Origin: Flavobacterium sp.
GTDB taxonomy: Bacteria; Bacteroidota; Bacteroidia; Flavobacteriales; Flavobacteriaceae
Assembly (NCBI RefSeq): GCF_017744675.1
Contig: NZ_JAGIAV010000006.1
Span: 124,001-188,000, forward strand
Length of the DNA: 64,000 bases
Direction: 5' to 3'
Of the stretch, positions 54,431-63,600 are shown one piece after another. The translations under genes were made by a program, and so were the position numbers. Under the pieces are notes generated by a model that made no database searches, was not told the origin of the DNA, and saw only the letters and a list, made by a program, of their open reading frames with translations. Position 1 is the first letter of the stretch. Each line of letters starts with the position of its first letter.

Positions 54431-54700
54431 TTAAATGCGTAAAATTGAACGCAGATGACGCAGATTCGCTATCGCGAAAACGCTGATTGAAGCAGATCTT
54501 TATTTTATGGTTTCACGCAGATTTAAAAAGATTCTAGCAGAGAACGCAGATTTTTTTTAGATCATCTCAAATTAGAATCTTTAGATCTGCTTAAATCTGT
54601 CTAAATCTGCCTAAATCTGCCTAAATCTGCGTGAGACAAAAAAATCGTTTTTTTCCGCGTCTTCGCGATAGCGAATCCGTAAAATCCGCGTCCCAAAATT
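54431..54700. repeat. Long inverted element of CGCAGAT/ATCTGCG words
   Basis: GATTCGCTATCGCGAA (54463-54478) is repeated in inverted orientation at 54662-54677. Between them ACGCAGATTTAAA and GAACGCAGATT face a 10-bp tandem TAAATCTGCC (about five units, 54581-54630). The whole gap of 519 bases has no gene apart from the terminator and this imperfect hairpin. Confidence 0.8.
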
Positions 54701-54777
54701 TAGGCAATGCGTGTTAAAAAAATATACTAGAAATATAAAATTTATATATTGTAAACTCTATTAAAGAATAAATAACT

Positions 54778-56052
54778 ATGTTAATCTCATCAAACCACAT
54801 TGAATCTCATAACGAAGATTTATTAAAAAAACACCAGAATAAATTAATTTTTACAGCGTCAGAAATAAATGATACAGAAGCGATTATCCAAAAATTAATC
54901 GACTTTCAAATTGCCATTCCATCTTGGGCTCTAGGGACAGGAGGAACAAGATTTGGGCGTTTTGCTGGAGGAGGAGAGCCTCGTTCTTTAGAAGAGAAAA
55001 TCGAAGATGTGGGATTGCTTCACAAATTAAACAATGCTTCAGGAGCGATTTCACTTCACATTCCGTGGGATATTCCAACCAATTATCACGAAATTAAAAT
55101 ATTAGCAGCGCAGCACGGATTAAAATTCGATGCCATGAACTCGAATACGTTTCAAGATCAGGCAAGCGCTGAGTACACTTACAAATACGGCTCTTTACAA
55201 AACGTAAACAAAGCAGTTCGTAAACAGGCAATTGCCCACAATATCGAAGTGATTAAACACGGAATCGAATTAGGATCGGAGTCTTTGACCGTTTGGTTAG
55301 CGGATGGTTCTAATTTTCCTGGACAATTAAACTTCAGAAAAGCGTATCAGAATACATTAGAAAGTTTAGAAGAAATCTACGATGCATTGCCTTCAAACTG
55401 GAAATTATTTTTGGAATACAAATGTGCTGAGCCTAATTTTTATTCTACAACAGTGGCAGATTGGGGACAGTCTTATTCTTATGTTCAAAAATTAGGAGAC
55501 AAAGCAAAAACACTGGTAGATTTAGGACATCATCTTCCAAATGCAAACATCGAACAAATTGTTTCTATTTTATTAATGGATAATAAATTAGGAGGTTTTC
55601 ACTTCAATGATTCAAAATACGGAGACGACGATTTAACCGCTGGAGCATTAAAACCATATCAATTATTCTTGATTTTCAATGAATTGGTTGAAGGAATGGA
55701 TGCAAGAGGAATGAATCACGCCAAAGATTTAGGATGGATGATCGATGCTTCTCACAACATCAAAGATCCGTTAGAAGATTTACTGCAATCTGTTGAAGCG
55801 ATTATGATTGCTTACGCTCAAGCGCTTTCTGTAGATAGAAAAGCATTAGAACAAGCGCAAGAAGAAAATGACGTCGTAAAAGCACAAGAAATTCTTCAAA
55901 ATGCATTCCGTACAGATGTTCGCGCACTAGTTGCAGAAGCTCGTCTGCGTTCTGGAGCAGCATTAAATCCGGTAGCATTATACCGTTCGCTTCAGGTTAG
56001 AGAAAACCTAGTTGGCGAGAGAGGTTTAAAAACAATGGCAACAGGCTTATAA
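54778..56052 (+). CDS. rhaI: L-rhamnose isomerase
   Basis: Sugar isomerase of 424 residues, TIM-barrel type related to the Pseudomonas stutzeri enzyme rather than enterobacterial RhaA. It converts L-rhamnose to L-rhamnulose. Diagnostic segments: PSWALGTGGTRFGRF near residue 43, WLADGSNFPGQ, metal-binding Glu in LFLEYKCAEPNFYST, DLGHHLPNANIE and GGFHFNDSKYGDDDLTAG. Lies 44 bases before the kinase. Confidence 0.94.
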   Translation: MLISSNHIESHNEDLLKKHQNKLIFTASEINDTEAIIQKLIDFQIAIPSWALGTGGTRFGRFAGGGEPRSLEEKIEDVGLLHKLNNASGAISLHIPWDIPTNYHEIKILAAQHGLKFDAMNSNTFQDQASAEYTYKYGSLQNVNKAVRKQAIAHNIEVIKHGIELGSESLTVWLADGSNFPGQLNFRKAYQNTLESLEEIYDALPSNWKLFLEYKCAEPNFYSTTVADWGQSYSYVQKLGDKAKTLVDLGHHLPNANIEQIVSILLMDNKLGGFHFNDSKYGDDDLTAGALKPYQLFLIFNELVEGMDARGMNHAKDLGWMIDASHNIKDPLEDLLQSVEAIMIAYAQALSVDRKALEQAQEENDVVKAQEILQNAFRTDVRALVAEARLRSGAALNPVALYRSLQVRENLVGERGLKTMATGL

Positions 56053-56096
56053 TTATAAATTGACAATTGATAATTAACAATTTACAATTAAAATAA

Positions 56097-57458
56097 ATGA
56101 ATGTAGTTGCGATTTTTGATATTGGTAAAACAAACAAAAAGGTTTTTTTATTTAACGAAAATTATAAAATTGTCTGGGAGAAATCGGTAAATCTGGAGGA
56201 AACGACAGACGAAGACGGATTTCCGTGTGAAGATATCGAAGTGCTGAAAAACTGGATTTTAGATCGATTGTCTGAAATAAAAGCACTTAGTGATTATGTT
56301 TTAAAAGCAATCAATTTCAGCACTTACGGAGCCAGTTTTGTTTATATTGACGAAAACGGAAAAGTTTTAACTCCTCTGTATAATTATCTAAAAGATTATC
56401 CAGAGGATTTAAAAACTGATTTCTATGAAAAATACAAAGGAGAAAAGAAGTTTGCGGTAAAAACAGCTTCTCCGGTTTTAGGCAGTTTAAATTCTGGAAT
56501 GCAGATTTACCGATTGAAAGAACAAAAGCCAGAAATCTTCGAAAAAGTAAAATACTGTTTGCATTTGCCGCAGTTTTTGAGTTTTCTTTTAACGAATGAA
56601 GCTTACGCCGATATTACCAGTATTGGCTGTCACACCAATTTGTGGAATTTCAAAAAAATGAAATACCATAAATGGCTCAAAGAAGAAAATATTTCAGAAA
56701 AAATACCGCCAATACATTTTGGCAAAGATGTCATTATGACCCGCGAGAACCTTGCAATTGGAGTTGGTTTGCATGATAGCTCATCGGCGATCATACCATA
56801 TACAATCAACTTTACAGAACCATTTGTATTGTTGTCTACGGGAACTTGGAGTATTTCTTTAAATCCATTCAACAACAAACGACTGACTTTTGACGAATTG
56901 CAGAACGATTGCCTTTGCTACATGCAATACACCGAAAAACCAGTAAAAGCAGCGCGTTTATTTGCTGGAAACGAGCATGAAGTACAGACCAAACGTTTGG
57001 CACAGCATTTCAATGTTTCTGTTGATGCCTACAAAGAAGTTTATTTTGACAAAAAAATCGTAGCCAACTTGCGAGCGCTCAATTATCAGATTATCTATCC
57101 TAAAAAGTACAATTTCGATATTCTGAAAGAATGCCCTTTTCAAAAAAGAGATCTTTCGTATTATAAAAATTACGAAACCGCTTATCATCAATTAATGTTG
57201 GATTTGGTAGAGCAGCAGGTTTTTTCTACAAATTTGGTCATTCAGAACAGTCCGGTAAAAAAGATTTTTGTGGACGGAGGTTTCAGTAAAAATTCGATTT
57301 ACATGAACTTATTGGCAGAAGCTTTTCCCGACGTAGAAGTGTATGCCGCTTCGATGGCGCAGGCTAGTGCTTTGGGAGCAGCATTGGCCATTCATGATAA
57401 CTGGAATCCAAAACCGATACAGAATGATTTAATTGACTTGAAATTCTATAAACATTAG
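56097..57458 (+). CDS. rhaB: Rhamnulokinase, FGGY family
   Basis: Sugar kinase of 453 residues phosphorylating L-rhamnulose. Ribonuclease-H-like fold marks: AIFDIGKTNKKVFLFNENY (phosphate loop), NFSTYGASFVYID, LLSTGTWSISLNPF and VDGGFSKNSIYMNLLAEAF with ASALGAALA. Between the isomerase and lutA. Substrate inferred from the operon. Confidence 0.93.
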   Translation: MNVVAIFDIGKTNKKVFLFNENYKIVWEKSVNLEETTDEDGFPCEDIEVLKNWILDRLSEIKALSDYVLKAINFSTYGASFVYIDENGKVLTPLYNYLKDYPEDLKTDFYEKYKGEKKFAVKTASPVLGSLNSGMQIYRLKEQKPEIFEKVKYCLHLPQFLSFLLTNEAYADITSIGCHTNLWNFKKMKYHKWLKEENISEKIPPIHFGKDVIMTRENLAIGVGLHDSSSAIIPYTINFTEPFVLLSTGTWSISLNPFNNKRLTFDELQNDCLCYMQYTEKPVKAARLFAGNEHEVQTKRLAQHFNVSVDAYKEVYFDKKIVANLRALNYQIIYPKKYNFDILKECPFQKRDLSYYKNYETAYHQLMLDLVEQQVFSTNLVIQNSPVKKIFVDGGFSKNSIYMNLLAEAFPDVEVYAASMAQASALGAALAIHDNWNPKPIQNDLIDLKFYKH

Positions 57459-57554
57459 GTAAAAACGGTCTGTATGTTGTAAATTTGCTGAGAAACGTAA
57501 TTTCTACATTTTTTATCCTACACGCCTAATGAACAACACACTAAAAACTACAAC

Positions 57555-58295
57555 ATGAAAATTGGACTTTTTATACCTTGTTATGTCGACCAATTTTATC
57601 CAAAAGTAGGAATAGCAACCTACGAATTACTTCAAAAATTAGGTTGTGACGTCGAATTTCCGATGGGACAAACCTGTTGCGGACAACCAATGGCCAATAG
57701 CGGTTACGCGCATTTAACAAAAGGATGCGATGCCAATTTTATTGCCAATTTTTCTGGATTTGATTACATAGTCTGTCCCTCTGGAAGTTGTGTTTTGCAT
57801 GTAAAAGACCATTTGCATGACGAAAAGCAAGAAGAGAAGGCAACAGCCATTCGAAATACGGTTTACGAACTTACGGAGTTTATAACCGACGTTTTAAAAA
57901 TCGACCATATCGACGGAAGATTTCCGTATAAAGTCGGAATGCACGTAAGCTGTCACGGCCAGCGCGGATTAAAGCTTTCGCAAATGTCTGAATTGAACGC
58001 GCCATTTTTCTCTAAACCAGAACAACTATTGCACAGTATCAAAGATCTTGATTTAGTTGAATTGACTAGAAAAGACGAATGCTGTGGTTTTGGAGGTACA
58101 TTTTGCGTTACCGAAGAAGCCGTTTCTGTAAAAATGGGTCAAGACAGAATTAAAGATCACGAAAGTCATAATGTGGATTATATTACAGGCGGAGATATGT
58201 CTTGCTTAATGCATTTAGACGGAATTCTAAAAAGGCAAAAAAGCAAAATCAAAACCATTCACATTGCTGAAATATTAAATTCACTCGAAAATTAA
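57555..58295 (+). CDS. lutA: Lactate utilisation protein LutA
   Basis: Cytoplasmic Fe-S subunit of L-lactate oxidation, 246 residues. Two cysteine-rich CCG domains: PMGQTCCGQPMANSGY near residue 40 and LTRKDECCGFGGTFCV near 175, plus HVSCHGQRGL. First of lutABC, 96 bases after rhamnulokinase, so lactate from lactaldehyde would be oxidised to pyruvate. Confidence 0.94.
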   Translation: MKIGLFIPCYVDQFYPKVGIATYELLQKLGCDVEFPMGQTCCGQPMANSGYAHLTKGCDANFIANFSGFDYIVCPSGSCVLHVKDHLHDEKQEEKATAIRNTVYELTEFITDVLKIDHIDGRFPYKVGMHVSCHGQRGLKLSQMSELNAPFFSKPEQLLHSIKDLDLVELTRKDECCGFGGTFCVTEEAVSVKMGQDRIKDHESHNVDYITGGDMSCLMHLDGILKRQKSKIKTIHIAEILNSLEN

Positions 58296-58303
58296 TTTTT
58301 TTC

Positions 58304-58443
58304 TACCATTAAGATATTAAGTGAATTAAGTTTAGCTTGAAATATTTAATTGATAAAAAAATAAGAGATTTAAGTGATTTTAAAGTAAGCTTAATTTTCT
58401 TGGTCATAAAGTTTAGCTTAATTTACTTAATATCTTAATGGTA
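58304..58443. repeat. Long inverted-repeat element, ACCATTAAG type, second copy
   Basis: A 27-base arm at 58304-58330 pairs with 58417-58443 with one mismatch; ends read TACCATTAAGATATTAAG and the complement. The AT-rich centre has TTAAGT words. Lies between lutA and lutB, like the element between uxaC and kdgK. Confidence 0.87.
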
Positions 58444-58459
58444 AAAACAATTTTTACAG

Positions 58460-59860
58460 ATGTCATCAGAAAAAATAATACCGCACAGCGAAGCCGCAGC
58501 CAAGTTTAACAAAGACGTAGAGCGTGTCAATTGGCACGACGAAACACTTTGGTTTGTGCGTGCCAAAAGAGATAAATCAGCGTATCAGATTAAAGATTGG
58601 GAACTGCTTCGAGAAACAGCTTCTCAAATAAAATTTAATGTGCTTTCTAATATTCATGATTATTTAGTTGAATTTGAAGCGAATGCGCAACGAAACGGAA
58701 TAATCGTGCATTGGGCAGCCGATGCCAAAGAACACAACGAAATCGTGCATTCTATCATGGCCAAACATGAGGTTAAGCAAATGGTGAAATCCAAATCGAT
58801 GCTTACAGAAGAATGCCATTTAAACGATTATTTAGCCGAAAAAGGAATAGAAGTAATCGATTCTGATTTAGGTGAATACATCGTTCAGCTTCGTAAAGAA
58901 CCGCCAAGCCATATTGTACTTCCGGCGATTCACTTGAAGAAAGAAGATGTAAGCGAAACTTTCCACGAACATTTGGGTACGGAAAAAGGAAACTTCAATC
59001 CGCAATATTTGACAGAATCGGCTCGCCAGAGTTTAAGAAATACTTTTTTAACTAGAAAAGTAGCTTTAACAGGAGTCAATTTTGCGGTAGCCGAAACAGG
59101 AGAATTTGTGGTGTGCACCAACGAAGGAAATGCTGATATGGGCGCGCATTTAGCAGATGTTCATATTGCCTGCATGGGATTCGAGAAATTAATTCCGAAG
59201 AGAGAGCATTTAGGCGTTTTCTTAAGATTATTGGCAAGAAGCGCAACAGGACAGCCAATAACTACTTTCTCAAGCCATTTTAAGAAGCCAAGAGACGGAA
59301 AAGAAATGCATATCGTAATTGTAGACAACGGAAGAAGCACGCAATTAGGAAGAGAAGATTTTAGAAATTCATTAAAATGTATTCGTTGCGGCGCTTGCAT
59401 GAACACTTGCCCAGTTTACAGACGCAGTGGCGGACACAGCTATCACAACGCGGTTGCGGGACCAATTGGTTCTATTTTAGCGCCAAATTTAGATATGAGC
59501 AAAAATGCCGATTTGCCATTTGCAAGTACGCTTTGCGGTTCGTGTACCAATGTTTGCCCTGTAAAAATCGATATTCACGACCAATTGTACAAATGGCGTC
59601 AGGTTTTGGTAAAAGAAGGTTATACGCCCAAAGCCAAAACGGTAGCCATGAAAACAATGGCAACTGTACTGGCAAATCCGACAGTTTTTACTATTGCTGG
59701 AAAGTCAGGACGATTTGTAATGAAGAACATTCCGGGAATGGTCAATAATAAGATGAACAAATGGTACGATCAACGCGAAATGCCAGATGTTCCCGAAGAA
59801 TCTTTTAGAGAATGGTACAAGAAAAATTCGAGAGAATCTAAAGATAAAAAGAATGAGTAG
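58460..59860 (+). CDS. lutB: Lactate utilisation protein LutB
   Basis: Fe-S and LUD-domain subunit, 466 residues. Residues 1-300 are the LUD-type fold (ALTGVNFAVAETGEFVVCTN, FSSHFKKPRDGKEMHIVIVD). Two 4Fe-4S motifs follow: RCGACMNTCPVYRRSGG near 313 and LCGSCTNVCPVKID near 356, then a hydrophilic tail. Ends eight bases into lutC. Confidence 0.94.
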   Translation: MSSEKIIPHSEAAAKFNKDVERVNWHDETLWFVRAKRDKSAYQIKDWELLRETASQIKFNVLSNIHDYLVEFEANAQRNGIIVHWAADAKEHNEIVHSIMAKHEVKQMVKSKSMLTEECHLNDYLAEKGIEVIDSDLGEYIVQLRKEPPSHIVLPAIHLKKEDVSETFHEHLGTEKGNFNPQYLTESARQSLRNTFLTRKVALTGVNFAVAETGEFVVCTNEGNADMGAHLADVHIACMGFEKLIPKREHLGVFLRLLARSATGQPITTFSSHFKKPRDGKEMHIVIVDNGRSTQLGREDFRNSLKCIRCGACMNTCPVYRRSGGHSYHNAVAGPIGSILAPNLDMSKNADLPFASTLCGSCTNVCPVKIDIHDQLYKWRQVLVKEGYTPKAKTVAMKTMATVLANPTVFTIAGKSGRFVMKNIPGMVNNKMNKWYDQREMPDVPEESFREWYKKNSRESKDKKNE

Positions 59861-60440
59861 TAAAGGCGAAATTTTAAAAAGAATAAAAGCAAACCAGCCT
59901 AATGAGGCTGCACAATTACCAGATCTGAATCTTTTAGGTTCTGAACAATTCGATGTGTTAGAAACTTATAAAACCGTTTTAAAAGGAATTGGAGGCGATC
60001 CTGTAGAAGTTGCAGATTACAGCGAAATCATCAATTATATCAAATCGAATTATAATTTAGAAAAGAGACTCATCACTACGATTCCAGAGCTTTCAGAAAT
60101 TGCTTCTTTAGATTGGAAAACGGTTGATCCGCATTCGCTTCAAGATGTGGAGTTAACGGTTGTAAAAGCACATTTTGGAGTTGCAGAAAACAGCGCGCTT
60201 TGGGTAACCGATGATATTTTAGGTCAGCGTGTTGCACCTTTCATAGCGCAATATTTGGCCATTATCGTTCATAAAAAAGATCTTGTTCCAACAATGCAGC
60301 AAGCGTATCAAAGAATTGGAAACATGGAATATGGTTTTGGAACTTTTATAGCTGGTCCGTCAAAAACAGCTGATATTGAGCAGTCTCTGGTTCTTGGAGC
60401 CCACGGAGCAAGAGGATTAATCGTATTTTTATTGGATTAA
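59853..60440 (+). CDS. lutC: Lactate utilisation protein LutC
   Basis: LUD-domain protein, 195 residues. The start at 59853 (MSSKGEILKRIKANQP) overlaps the lutB stop by eight bases and gives the usual family length; an upstream in-frame ATG at 59787 lies inside lutB and is not used. Segments VVKAHFGVAENSALWVTDD and MEYGFGTFIAGPSKTADIEQ are diagnostic. Completes the LutABC lactate-oxidising set. A terminator follows. Confidence 0.93.
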   Translation: MSSKGEILKRIKANQPNEAAQLPDLNLLGSEQFDVLETYKTVLKGIGGDPVEVADYSEIINYIKSNYNLEKRLITTIPELSEIASLDWKTVDPHSLQDVELTVVKAHFGVAENSALWVTDDILGQRVAPFIAQYLAIIVHKKDLVPTMQQAYQRIGNMEYGFGTFIAGPSKTADIEQSLVLGAHGARGLIVFLLD

Positions 60441-60537
60441 GTTTTTTATCTTTTTACTGGTGAAAATATTCCCATAGAAATAATGCTCAGTAGGGAATGG
60501 TTTATTAAAAAACAAGACCAAACATAAAATCACAATT

Positions 60538-60577
60538 AGAAAGCAGGAATGTTTGCCATTTCTGCTTTCTTTTTTTA
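60538..60577 (+). terminator. Terminator after lutC
   Basis: AGAAAGCAGGAATG (60538-60551) pairs with 60557-60570 (one G-T pair), followed by seven T. Confidence 0.87.
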
Positions 60578-60627
60578 AAATTTTCCTAAAATTAGCTTAT
60601 AATTGTACTTTTTACAATAATATAATA

Positions 60628-63600
60628 ATGTACATTTTGAAGCGTTTAGTTCTACATCTTCTACTGCTAATTGGGTTTTCTTTGGTAGGATATTCGCAGG
60701 ATTATCCGATCAAATTTCTTGATATTTCAGACGGTTTGTCCAATAATTCCATCATCACAATTTATCAGGACAAAGAAGGTTATATGTGGTTTGGAACCTA
60801 TGATGGTTTAAACCGTTATGACGGCTATAATTTTAAAGTCTTTAGAAACAGAATCAACGATAAGAAATCTCTGTTATTCAATACCATTTACAATATTGAA
60901 GGCGATTCTAGAAATAATATTTGGGTAGGAGGAACTAGCGGAATCTGTATTTATGATAAAACAAAAGCATCATTTCATACCGTCCAGTATACGATGTGGG
61001 ACGATAAACCCAAAGTGCTTCAAGATATTATACATCAGATGCGTTCCGTGTCAGATAATTTGGTTTTGGTTGCTTCACAGAAACTTGGATTATTGGCTTT
61101 TGAAAACGGTTCTTTCACAGGAAAACATATTCCGCTCAACGCATTAGGAAACAGAATTACGATTTCTAATTATGATGCTATTGCAATTCAGGAAAATAAA
61201 CAAAAATCTGGATGTTGGATATATGTCCGCAATGTTGGAGTTTGCGCATATAATTATAAAGAAAAAGACTTAAAAGTTGTATTCCCGCTTTCAATTGGCG
61301 TAAAAGCCATGAAACTTTCTTCTGATGGAAATCTTCTGTTAGGAACAGACGAAGGTTTATTTTTAATGAATACCAAAACAGGTTCTATTTCAGAAAACTA
61401 TTTTACCAATAAATGCAGCGTTACAGATGTTTTAGAAGATAAAAAGGGAAAAACTTGGGTTACAACAGACGGTTGCGGGATTTTCTACATTAATCCAAAC
61501 AGTAAAAAACTTCTTTCTTATAACGAACAGTTGGCCAAAAGCAATTCGGTTTGGAGTTTGTACGAAGATAAATCGGGCAACAAATGGTTTGGTTCGCTTC
61601 GTGGCGGAATCAGTATGCTGAGCGATACGCCAAAATATTTCAAAAGTATTCGTTATAATGCTCAAGATCCAGCAGACAACTTTATTTTGTCTTTTTGCGA
61701 AGACGAAAAAAAGAACGTTTGGGTCGGTACAGACGGCGCTGGTTTGAAATATTGGGATAGAAAAAACAACAGTTATACCAATTATGGGAACGCGCTTTCT
61801 AGTCCTTTTATAACGGGAATAGTTCGTGACAATCATAACGATATCTGGATTTCGACTTGGGCTGGAGGAATCAATAAAATAAACAAGAGCACTAATAGCG
61901 TAAAAAATTATTCTTGCTATAATACGCATACCAAACAAACCGAGAAAAATATCTGGTTTATCTTTAAAGATTCAAAGGCAAATATTTGGGCAAGCTCGAC
62001 AAACGAAGGTACGCTGTATCTTTTAAACCGAGATAAAGACGCCTTTGAACTTTTTGATAAAAGAATCGATAATCTGCAGTGCATGATCGAAACTTCTGAT
62101 GGAAAACTATGGGCAGGAAATTACACTTCGCTTTTATCTATTGATAAAAATACTCGGAAAATCACTAAAAAAATAATCGGAAATCCGATAAGATGTATTC
62201 ACGAAGACAAGGACAAAAATCTTTGGGTGGGAACCCAAGAAGGCGGTCTGCTTTTATTTGACCGAAAAACAAATACATTTAAAAGATTAACAATAGATGA
62301 TGGTCTGCCTTCAAATTCCATTCTGAGGTTATTAGAAGATAAGGAAGGAAATTTATGGATGAGCACGTACAACGGAATCTGCCGTTACGATAAAAAAAGT
62401 AAAACATTCCGCAATTTTTCTGTAAATGACGGACTTCAAAGCAATCAGTTTAGTTTTAATGCTGGAACAAAACTTTCATCTGGAGAATTTCTTTTTGGAG
62501 GTATAAACGGCTTTAATGTTTTTTATCCCCAAACGATAAAAGGCTTTATTCAAAAAAACAATGTGCTTCTTACTGATTTCTACGTCAATAATCAGCTTAT
62601 TGAAGAAAGTAAGGCTGAGGTTGATGTCGATTCAAATAAAATAAAAGAAGTTAGTCTGGAATACGATCAAACCACTCTGTCATTAGAATTTGTGGCATTA
62701 GACTATAATAATGCAGATAAAATAAATTACGCCTATTTTTTAGAAGGCTGGGATCAGCAATGGAATTATGTAGGCCAAACTCGAAAGGCAAATTATTCAA
62801 GACTTCCTGAAGGAAAATATACTTTTAAAGTAAAAACTACCAATTTTAAAGGAGGCTGGAATAAAGAAGTCAGTTTAGTTTCTATCGAGGTTTTACCGCC
62901 TTGGTACAGAACCTGGTGGGCGTATACATTGTACCTTTCTGCAATTGGCGGAATCTTGTTCTTGTATTTGGATTACAATAAAAACAAAGAAAAATTAAAG
63001 TATAAGGTAAAAATCGCTGAGCTTGAAAGTAAAAAAGAAAAAGAGATTGCCGAAAAGCAGTCTTCTATGTTTACTTATATTTCACACGAATTTAGAACAC
63101 CGCTTTCGCTGATTATTAATCCGCTGAAAAAAGCAGTTCAGAAAGAAATTGTAGAAAATGGTTCTTCTGGAAGCGATTTGGCCATTGCACATCGTAATGC
63201 CAGAAGACTTTTGAGTTTGGTTGATCAGCTTCTCTTATTAAGAAAAGCAGAAAACGATGCTGATTCTCTTCGCTTGTCGCCAATTAATGTAAACAATCTT
63301 TCTAATGAAGTGTACCAATGCTTTGTCAATCAGGCCAAAGATAAAAGCATTCATTATACTTTTACAATTCCAGATCATGAAATAACCCTTATTGGAGATT
63401 ATGAAAAGATCGAAATTTCGCTTTTCAATTTAATGTCAAATGCTTTCAAGTACACGCCAGTAGGAGGTGAGATCAATTTGACTTTGACGGAAAATGATCA
63501 AGAAGTTTTTCTTGAAATAGCGGATAGCGGAGACGGAATTGATAAAAAAGATATTGATGTTATTTTTGAAAAATTCAAACAGATCAATTCAAAAGTTTCG

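Noticed and set aside
54581..54630. Possible CRISPR-like array (regular 10-bp units)
   Set aside because: Units are contiguous with no spacers and no cas genes nearby; it is a simple tandem within a larger hairpin.
59787..59852. Upstream in-frame start for lutC
   Set aside because: It would place 22 extra residues inside lutB; the start at 59853 gives the family N-terminus and a normal short overlap.
61432..61938. 168-codon minus-strand frame in the hybrid regulator
   Set aside because: Antisense of propeller repeats in the regulator, which is open from 60628 to the window end.
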